Shown: in pieces, positions 55,843-64,000 of the stretch
How the letters are laid out: every line of letters starts with the position of its first letter
Numbering within the stretch: position 1 is the first letter of the stretch
Assembly (NCBI GenBank): GCA_007258455.2
Contig: VDFB02187500.1
Location: 62,001 to 126,000, forward strand
Length of the DNA: 64,000 nucleotides
Reading direction: 5' to 3'
Source: Sequoia sempervirens
Lineage: Eukaryota > Streptophyta > Pinopsida > Cupressales > Cupressaceae
Notes under the pieces: generated by a model
What the model was told of the DNA's origin: nothing
Databases searched by the model: none
What the model saw: the letters and a program-made list of their open reading frames with translations, nothing else
Position numbers and translations under genes: made by a program

Positions 55843-57843
55843 TCAAAATGAACATATTTTTTCCTACGAGAACTTGCATCATGCCAACACTCTAAATTCA
55901 TAATCAAGAGTAAACCATGACATGATAACAACCATCATATAAAGAAGTATCACCTATTAAACTGATAAAACATAACCAACACCTCAACTAAAGTCTTCAA
56001 GAGTCCTCCATGATACCAAGATTTCAACATCTCCAAATCACATGAAGATAACCATCTTATGTCAATAGAACCCAAGATGTTAATGAACTCTCATTGTATA
56101 GGAAACAAGATCCAAGAGCTCTTCTTTGACACCAAAAACCACTACAAAATATCATCCATCACCAAGTGATGAATCCACATCATCACCAAAATCTCACTTA
56201 AACATGATATCAAGTTGTATATGACATCATGATAAACATCTCCTAATTGAAGATCATCCATGGCCCCAACACAATCAAATAACTCAACACCAAAAGCTCT
56301 CAAAGGGTAGAATAAAATTATGATCTCTAACTTAAGAAGATATAACACTACTAAAACATCACTATCAAATCTCTCATTAAATAGTGTAATCAAAGTATTC
56401 ATGGCATAATTATAACCATTTCCTAACTAAAAATAAACCAAAGGTCCCCACATAATAAAATAACTCAACTACAACACCAGGAAATCCCAAAAGGCAAAGT
56501 AAAACCATGATCCTCAAACCAAGAAGAAATATTGCCACAAACAATTAGGAATCAACCAACACCACCAATGATGTACATGCATAAACAATCATGTCATGTA
56601 AAATTCCTAAAGGAACAAGGAACATCTATGACACCATGATCACCACCACATGTACTAGCATCAAACTCCCACTATGTCACACATGTCTATATCACATTGT
56701 CAACAAGCATAGGTACCACATCATGATTGTACTTGGTAACATCATCTCTCCACCTCATAATAACAACCAAACTAATGAAACATGTGACCAAACCAAGCCA
56801 CAAATAAAAATCTACATCAACATCAAAACAGCTATGGGTACATACAACCCACATCTGAGTCATATATACAACTTGTAAATATAGATAACCTACAACATGA
56901 AACAACTCACAAATCTCACAATACAATATACAAATTCAATAATATACTACAAACCATGTCAAATAAGGATAATTAGAGATATGCATGTAAGTATCCAATG
57001 ACTCAAACACAAAATTACCTTAGATTAGATTTTCCATAAACTCACAAAAGTACCATAGCCATAGGAACCCATAAACAACTCAAATAGAAATAACAAAAAA
57101 ATAAAACATATCAAAACATCTCCAAACTTGATCTACTATGTAGTGCTCTGAAAAAAAAAAATTTGTCAACTATAAGAAGCTCTCAATCTAACTTTGTATG
57201 CACAAGTTATGACCTCTCCAAGTATGAAAAGAAAATATGACCTCCAACAAGTATTTCTTAATCAAAACAAAAAATATTTAAAAAATTATTGATACCACAT
57301 TGTAGTTCTTGGAAATACCTTTCCAATAACTATAAGAATTTGAAATTTTGACACCCGGCGAAAATTTTATGGCTCCTAAAAAATTGCATAATTTGGCTTT
57401 AAGTGGTGGCATGTTGGTGGTTGGCTGATGGTACCCATAGTTGGGCAGAGGTGGACCTAAAAAGACATTTAATTAGGTTAATTTTTTTATATCCCCTCCT
57501 CGAGGCCTAGGAGTTGATTCCCCGTAGGACCAAGGGCTAGCCCCACTGATGATGGCACCGTTGGCTAACCATGAGCCAACAACCCCACTGTGACTGTAGG
57601 GTGTCAATATCCTGCAATACATAAGGTACCACCCTACACATTGGGTACAAGTGGGTCCACAAACCCCCTCCCTCCCCCCACATTTAAATTAAAAAATATA
57701 TTTTTATTTTTCAAACGTTTGGTGCAAGAACTTTTTCCATTTTTTTCCTTTGTAGAAGAATTGTATAGTTGTACAACAAGGCAAGGTAGAAGTTTTTTCC
57801 TTTTTATAGTGGCAAAAATATGACAAATTTTATATCAATGGTT
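55843..57843 (-). other. Element D interior, right of element B
   Basis: Non-coding. The first 1.1 kb is CATC-rich with a degenerate tandem repeat. The part from about 57300 resembles a copia leader (TTTGACACCCGGCGAAAATTT, GGCTCCTAAAAAATTGCATAA), and at 57500-57680 there are GC-rich inverted segments (CTCCTCGAGGCCTAGGAG, a C-run CCCCCTCCCTCCCCCC), reminiscent of the palindromic leader at 19.3 kb. No protein. Confidence 0.45.
56215..56535. repeat. Degenerate tandem repeat, about 183-bp period
   Basis: ATGACATCATGATAAACATCTCC...AATCAAATAACTCAAC...AAGAAGATATAACAC (from 56220) recurs as ATGGCATAATTATAACCATTTCC...AATAAAATAACTCAAC...AAGAAGAAATATTGCC (from 56401). Identity is perhaps 70%. The same start is visible at 32750 on the other side of B. 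Confidence 0.6.
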
Positions 57844-59160
57844 TGTTGAATATCTAGAATACTGAGAGGGGGGTGAATCAGTATTCCATAAAACCATTCA
57901 CATAAAATCCATTTAAACATTATCACAATTCTAACTGAATCAATAAGAGAGAACATAGAAACAAGACAATGCATCAACACACATGAACACCAAGATTTTT
58001 TACGTGGAAAACCCAAAATGGGAAAAACCACAGTGAGGATTAGCTCACAATATATTATATCTGGATACAAGATATTATAGGGCTCACTGCCAGGACTCAC
58101 TGTCCTTGAAAGAATCATAACCTAAATACAAAAGATGGCTAACCGCCAAGACACAAAACTTATGGCTCACTACCAAAAGTAAGAACAAATGGAATACACC
58201 TTTTGTGTGCAGGGTTCAGTTCCAATGAAGCTATAAATAAGAAGTACTACTTCTCATAGCAGTTGCTTAAAAATTTTGTTCTGATCCTCAACTGATAAAT
58301 CATTTAGGCTCGCATATTCAAACATTCATCAATACTCTTCGCACTTCACCATACCTCTCTTCTTTCTCCTTCCCATGCTCACACTTCACATGTTCGCTCC
58401 TCACAAACTCACCCACATCTCATTCAAAGAGTCTTACATATATATGCAAGTATATCTCATTCATCAATTAGGTTGGCCTAATGAGATGAATACAAACTAA
58501 TCAAAAACACTCTTGTCAGAACCATATAATATTTATAAAAAAAATCTCCATGTAGTGCATCATATCAAGTTGGCAAAGATCCATAGAGAACATTCACAAT
58601 GTATATTCAATCTTCTTATGCATGACATAAGTTAGGTTGGCCAAGACAAAGACCTAAGCACAAAAAACTTCAAACCAACATACACTTCTCAAAGAAAACG
58701 CCTTCCAAATTTGATATTACACCAATTTCTCATCACATTACCATCATAGAGACTACCATTAGAATAGCAGCATTAGAATGTTCTTAAGAAAATGTGGAGT
58801 CTCCCACACTGATATGCAAAGTAGAGAAACAACTGTAGTGTACAAAGTTAAACTCTATCAATGATAACTTTCTACTCTCAACACAAAACTTCTCAAGATT
58901 TTGGAAATAGTTGTCTAAATGAGTCATTGTAACATGGTTAAGATATCAGATTCATATCTTTTCTTGTGGTGAATTACAGACTCAAGAACCAATGCACTGG
59001 TTCATCAGTAAAGAACACTTCCAGTAGAGAATAACTTCTGGAATACCAAATAAGCTTCTTGTACAGTTGCCACCATGTTGACATCAATGAAAACATAGGA
59101 ATAGCTAGATCAATCCATATACACTTCATGCTCATGTTGCAAGGCTCCATATTTCCAACA
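57844..59160 (-). mobile_element. Solo LTR E, related to element B
   Basis: Plus-strand reading TGTTGAATATCTAGAATACTGAGAGG ... ATATTTCCAACA. It shares with B the GTGAATCAGTATT border, the module ACGTGGAAAACCCAAAATGGG (57993-58022), the TTGACATCAATGA box (59078) and the length (1317 bp), but is clearly a different family. No internal sequence is attached: no PBS on one side, no good purine tract on the other. Flanks TGGTT and TCTTC do not form a target duplication, so it may have arisen by unequal exchange between copies. Confidence 0.78.
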
Positions 59161-59434
59161 TCTTCATCTCTCATGCCCTAGATCCAACAGTGAGGTCTTT
59201 TTTTACCTAAAGTATCATTTATGAAACTTCCCTTACAAAACCCTTATGGTGAACACCTAGAAAACCCTTTTTCAAACTCAGATTCATAGCCCCAAATCTT
59301 CAAAAAACTACCTACAAAAAACCCTCAAACCTTACAATATCTTCATTATTTTTTGTAAATCCTTGGATTCAACTATGCATAAGATTTTCTCATATAATGG
59401 TTATACCAGCCATAACCATGGCTCCAACACTAAA
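59161..59434 (-). other. Element D interior next to its 5' LTR
   Basis: Non-coding. Directly inside the LTR the minus strand reads AGTGTTGGAGCCATGG, which could be a damaged TGGTATCAGAGCCATGG primer-binding context; weak. Confidence 0.35.
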
Positions 59435-60144
59435 TGAAAGGAAATTTGTAGCCATCTATGATAATTTCCTCATAACCCAAAGAGAGAAAAATCATGCAAA
59501 AAATTATTTAGAATCCACATGCAAAATAATAGTCAAAATACCATCAAATATGATGCAAGATATATCTTGGAAAAACCCTCAAATGGTAAAAAAGCTAGTC
59601 CCCAAAAACATCCATCAATCATGCATTATTCAACAATGAAATCATTACAACACATCTTTAGAGTCTCCTTGAAAACTTTTCAAACAAAAACTCTCTACAT
59701 TCAATTTATGTGAACAAGCATGTGACCACACATCCCATACCATCCTTCAAACCCTCACATATGCAACCTGCAAGATATGCTCTCACAAGCCCCTAAGCCA
59801 AAATAGCCAACCTTAGACAACTACATATGTGATTTCTTTTATAGACATAAGATTTCACAAACCACCAAATGGTATTACATAAACCATGTGACTAATACCA
59901 CGAGCTTACAAAACCATTTCCCCCCTCATTTAATTTTTGGTACTAAGTTTTCCCAATATTATTATTTTCCCAATGTGTAAACCCACATTAAATATTTATC
60001 CTAATATTATATACAAAACAAAGCAGCCCTAAGAATGTCAAACCCATGTGATGCACACATCCCTAGATCCCCTAGGTGCACCAAAAATAATATTAAATTA
60101 CTTTATAACATTATGCAAGGTGGACAACACACCTTTTCCTAACA
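59435..60144 (-). mobile_element. Element D, 5' LTR (710 bp)
   Basis: Partner of 30462-31169. In plus orientation it starts TGAAAGGAAATTTGTAGCC and ends TTTTCCTAACA. Both copies keep the order of some twenty short exact blocks, at roughly 80% identity by eye. Confidence 0.82.
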
Positions 60145-61216
60145 CTTGACAAGTATGTTGGATAGAAGCACTCAAAATTGACTTGGACTTTACAATACAT
60201 ACACCAAAATTCTAAGGATAAGTGGCATGAATTTACAACCATCATTCCAAGTTGATGGGTTCATAATTTTTCATGTTTTGAAGATGATTGGTCAAACTTG
60301 AAGTTGACTATGTTCAGTTTTAGAGCCATATGTCAATCAATTCTACAAGTTGGGAAAGTTTAGAAGCACTATGGATTTTCAATCTCTAGCTCAAAATTAC
60401 TCTACTTTGGCACTATATTTGTCACAAAAATGTATATATAGAGAATAATATTTGCACAATTATTTAGACCTATTTACATTATAAATAAATAAGTAAAAAA
60501 ACACATCATATGTTCTACTTCATAATATTCTTCAATATTATTATAAATTTTTCCAAAATAATTGTTTCAATAGAAAAATATGCAATCTCTTTTGTTAATG
60601 AATAAAAAAATATTTGTGTAGGGCTTCTATAATGTTTGATTAACTTGGTGCTACAGGTAGACACATAATTTAGAGGATGGATCCCTAACTGAAAAATTTA
60701 TCAAACCTTCTTATAAGAGGTTGCATTTAATTATGAACCAGGGCTTCGTAAGATTTTGGCAATGTTGGAATTATATATGCATTCATAGATTCTAACATGA
60801 CCTATATCAATGAGTATGGGTGATTTACATGTGTACAAAAAATGATAAAAGCTAGAAAAGGAAATGAAATGTTAACTGGAAAAAGAAGGGAAATAACATA
60901 AATTGTTACTTCACTATCTCCAAGTCTGACTGCCTATTTATCCATGTATTCTGCTATCTCCAAGTCTTTGCACATAGAAGTGCCTAAATGCATTGTCATG
61001 GTTTCCTCTTTTTGTATATTGTCACTCTTTGAAAACACCATCTTATATTCATATGCACTCAAATATTGAAGCATACACAAAAGATAGAACCTTTAGCTTC
61101 TACTCCATAAAAATATTAAATGCTTCATATTCAAATGAGCCAAAATATTGAAACATCCACTTCTTAACTCAAGGACCACTGGCACACCAAAAGTTCTAAT
61201 ATGTAGTGTATAGGTT
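60145..61216. other. AT-rich DNA, nothing recognised
   Basis: No coding remnant, repeat or boundary is visible. The word CATATTGAA/CAAATATTGAA recurs near 61070 and 61150. Confidence 0.4.
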
Positions 61217-62527
61217 ATGCAGTTGGAGAGTTGGGGTTATGATAGAACCTCTCTCAAGAAGATTTGGGCTAGGGTTGCAGAGGTGATGATGCAGTGTGTG
61301 ATGCTAGAAGGAAGATTTAAGGCTCTTCTTGATTACCATTTCACTCTTCTTAATCATTTTAGGCATGGCTTGCTTATTTCCTTTCCCTTTTTTCTTTTAT
61401 CTTCATTGGAAACCTTGGTGTATGCTCATCTGAAGAATAGGAGGGCCCCTATCCTCCATGAAGGGATTATTTTGCTTATAATGGAGCATGTCCAATCTCT
61501 TACCCCGGCTTTGCCCATCAAACGCAAAGAAGAAATGTTAAGTGTTTTATCTAGGTTGTTGGATTCATATTCCTCTTCGGGTGAGGAGGAGGAATGGAGT
61601 GAGGATGAGGATGATGTCTCCCCTATGGGTGTGGCTTCAGCTTCGAAGAAAAGGAAGGTGGTGGGTTCTAAGAGTAACAGGGCTCTTAAGAGGTTGGCCA
61701 TTTCTGGGAGTGATGATACGGAGGTAGGGTCAGATGGGTCCTCTCCTAAGGCTGTGGAAGTGGATGTTGATAAAGGTGTTGTTGGTGGGGCTCTTAAGGT
61801 TGGGACCCAAGGTAATGTTGGTTTGGTTGAAAAACCAAGTAGATTGTCGAAGAGGTTGGCCAATTTGAAGAAAAAGGATTTTGTAGTTGCGGCCAGGGAC
61901 TCCAAAGAGGCTGAGGAAGGTAAGATTCCTATTGAAAAAATGGTGATTGTTGAGGATTCTCCAGTTTATGACATGCCTAAGGTGTCTCTGTACAAGGAGG
62001 TTGGGGATATAAATGTGGAGGATGAGCAAAAGAAAAATGTTAATCTGCCCTTGAAGACTGATCCTCTTTTAGAGGATTTTTTGTACCTAGACAAAGATGA
62101 TATTTCTATGTTTGGTTTGTTGGATATGGCTAGGGCTGGGGCTATGAGCACCTTCAAATTGGACAAATGGACTTTGCAAAAATTCAATAAAATTAATATC
62201 AAGATAAGAGGCTTAAAGGAAAATATGCAAAATTTTCACAAGGCCTCTATGTCTGACATCCTCATTGATAAAATGGTGGAACTGGAAGGTTCGTTTAATG
62301 ACTTTAAGTCATTGTGCAAGGAAAGACTATAGGCCCTTGAGGCCAAGGTTGCTGGTATAAATGGTGATATTAAAAAATTGTTGCAGGTGAGCCACACGTC
62401 AGTCAAGAATAGTGCAGAAGCTTTAGAAATTCTCTTTAAGAAAATTGGTCAGCTTAGAGAAGATCAGGTTCTCTTCTTAGAGATCATGGAGAAAGAGAAA
62501 ATGGCTAAGGTCAAGGGTAAAAAAGTG
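61217..62527 (+). pseudogene. Plant transposon-type protein with nuclear localisation signal
   Basis: ATG at 61217 opens 371 codons to TAG at 62330, and the same frame continues (ALEAKVAGINGDIKKLLQVS) to TGA at about 62528, so one stop divides a protein of about 436 residues. Residues 1-95 (ARVAEVMMQCVMLEGRF, HFRHGLLISFPFFLLSSLE, PILHEGIILLIMEH) resemble the end of the 'putative plant transposon protein' domain found in plant repeats. Then follow an acidic serine patch (SSSGEEEEWSEDEDD), an SV40-type NLS (SKKRKVV, residue 141), a second basic patch and C-terminal heptads. The start is probably a truncation point, since upstream text has no homology. Element class unknown. Confidence 0.55.
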
Positions 62528-62945
62528 TGAAGGATGATGATAAGGTACCTGTTGGTAGAGGTTCAGCTGAATGGAAGAAAGCTTTTGATGCTGAGAAAAA
62601 TGAATTGTTGGATATGGTTAAAAACATAAGAACCAGCAGATTGAGGTGGTCAAAACTCTAAGTGGCCTTAACTAGTTTCTTGTTTCTTTTTGTTTTTGTT
62701 GGGATTTAGTCTCTTGTTGGTTGTTTTGTTGTTGTTTTGTGGGTGGATGCTACTGGTTGTTTTTCTTTTTGTTAGTTTGGTACCCGTGGTGGCTGGTTTT
62801 TTGGTTGTTGGGTTGTTGTTGGTAGGATATTGATTACTTGTTCGAGCAGCATTTTGTTCTAAAGGGTTTTGGGTCCCTTCAAAACTTGTTTTTCCCTTAT
62901 ATTCAAAACATAAATTGTTACTTGTGCTATGGGTATTTGTCACTT
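62528..62945 (+). other. T/G-rich 3' tail of the transposon-type gene
   Basis: After the last stop come about 40 decayed codons, then a T/G-rich stretch (TTGTTGGTTGTTTTGTTG, GGTGGCTGGTTTTTTGG) and AAAGGGTTTTGGGTCCCTT, a small hairpin, ending ATATTCAAAACATAA. This composition is seen in the 3' untranslated regions of plant retroposons. No clear A-tail or target duplication. Confidence 0.4.
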
Positions 62946-64000
62946 AGGATTATTACTACTAGCTATAAAGACTGAACTACAACTAATTATTCCAAAAGTA
63001 TGAAACTATCATTAAGCTACATAATCTAATTCAATTACAGAATTATACTCATGAATTCCACATGCATGTAAATATAAACTATCTTAATCAATAATGCATG
63101 AATTTAAAATGTGGGCAAAGGGATCCCCAAAGTTTTAAATGGGTTCTTTAAAACTTAGGAATCTTAATAAGTGTCTTTCCCTAGAGATGTCATTAGGAAA
63201 GAGATAACAAGATGTAAAGATTGACTTTCAACCTTAATGGTGAGCTAATCAGACCTGCATCTTAGTCCTTAGGACAATAGGAAAGATATAGAAACAAATG
63301 AAAATGATTTTAAGCACTCAAACTAAATGAACAACAATACCTAATACATAAAATGTAGATTTCAGAATGTATAGAAATGGAAATGACAGTTTGCAGGCAG
63401 ATCTGAGAAGGGTCTGGTGGAATGTACCTATCACCAAAAGCTATTTTTGAGACTTTCTAAGGGATTGGTTCACCCCTAAGAAAATGGGTCATTGTTAGGG
63501 ATTCCAAAATAACTTTTGATAGTCCTTTGATGCTACATCTTGGCTTTTGTTCAACACAAGTTCCATTATCAGAAATTTGGAAATAAATTCTACAACTTAG
63601 TTTTCATGGCTTGACAACAATGATGACAACTTGTGCAACAATGCAAAATTACTCCTTCAAGATCTCTTCAATTTTTCATCAGCTTGTAATCTACACATAC
63701 ACAAAGAGGAAAAATTGTTTTATTTGTTTGTATGTGGGTTTGCCTTGGTCAAACCCAATTCGATAATTAAACCTTGATAAAAAGATAATGAAAAAGGAGG
63801 GAAATGATGAATGAAAAATACTTGCTACAACTCACCACCCTTCAATGGCTTCCCTTAGAGGACTAAAGTCAAACAAATCTCTCCAAAGGAATTTGATCTT
63901 GTTTTTCTTGATTGATTTGGATACTTGAAATGCTTGGATGCTTTAGGATCAATAATGCATAGTAGCCTTCACAAGATGACATGAACACACATAAACTTGG
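62946..64000. other. AT-rich DNA, nothing recognised
   Basis: No coding remnant, repeat or element boundary that I can support up to the window end. Confidence 0.4.

Larger units (their letters stand above)
30462..60144 (-). mobile_element. Element D: outermost LTR element of the nested tower
   Basis: Defined by two related ~710-bp LTRs in the same orientation at 30462-31169 and 59435-60144, with a minus-strand purine tract (CAACAAGAGGGAGAA) inside the left one. Removing element B (32787-55837) and solo LTR E (57844-59160) leaves roughly 5.3 kb. I find no coding sequence in the remaining interior, which consists of 31170-32786, 55843-57843 and 59161-59434 and contains degenerate tandem repeats on both sides of B. 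Flanks are CTTAT and CTTGA, not a convincing target duplication. It could alternatively be two independent LTR copies; shared interior character across B favours one element. Confidence 0.55.

Noticed and set aside
57844..59160. LTR E as the end of a complete element in the window
   Set aside because: No partner LTR, no PBS on the expected side and no matching target duplication.
61426..61905. 159-codon minus-strand frame opposite the transposon-type ORF
   Set aside because: Leucine/serine-rich mirror of the acidic/lysine-rich plus-strand protein; the plus frame has the domain-like text and NLS.
62668..62943. 91-codon Asn/Thr/Lys-rich minus-strand frame
   Set aside because: Low-complexity complement of a T/G-rich 3' tail; no start context or homology.

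Overview
The window looks like a repeat-filled stretch of a large plant nuclear genome, plausibly a gymnosperm. That is inferred from the nested old LTR elements and lack of host genes; nothing in the sequence proves the species. It is AT-rich with one 100-N assembly gap. I see no convincing intact host gene and no tRNA or rRNA gene. Nearly everything recognisable is a transposable element, mostly decayed by stop codons and frameshifts.

Left part (1-30 kb): debris of several elements. An antisense plant-mobile-domain (PMD) pseudogene (2.4-4.0 kb) lies just before the purine tract and LTR of a Ty3/gypsy element (4.9-6.1 kb), as in Tat-lineage elements with antisense extra ORFs. Then come a Ty1/copia integrase-RT-RNase H fragment (6.1-8.1 kb), a second large LTR (10.4-12.9 kb), a gypsy gag-protease remnant on the minus strand (12.9-14.0 kb), a copia RT scrap after the gap, a 372-bp TRIM (15.2 kb), a gag-protease-only copia (15.9-18.3 kb) with a small LTR followed by a perfect PBS, a foldback MITE (20.1 kb), and a complete-length but dead LINE with a C-terminal RNase H (24.1-29.3 kb).

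Right part (30.5-60.1 kb): a nested tower. Outermost is minus-strand element D, with ~0.7-kb LTRs at 30462-31169 and 59435-60144. Inside it sits element B (32787-55837, minus, target duplication TATAC/TATGC), a non-autonomous element with four zinc knuckles in its gag region and no pol that I can find. B is interrupted by copia element A (32851-39789, minus, duplication CATTT/AATTT), by TRIM copy 2 (41290-41663, perfect duplication ATAAC) and by element C (44249-51777, plus, perfect duplication TTATT). A related solo LTR, E, lies at 57844-59160. LTR divergence judged by eye rises from C (a few percent) through A and B to D, which agrees with the nesting order.

The most unusual item is element C. 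It is the youngest element, with ~1.9-kb LTRs and a perfect primer-binding site. It has one reading frame of about 1,215 codons, broken by a single TAG, whose final stop codon lies inside the 3' LTR. I recognise no gag, protease, RT or integrase in it. Element A is also notable: four expected catalytic aspartates in protease, integrase and RNase H are each asparagine, through the same G-to-A change.

The right end (61.2-62.9 kb) carries one more transposon-like ORF with a nuclear localisation signal, then unannotatable AT-rich DNA.
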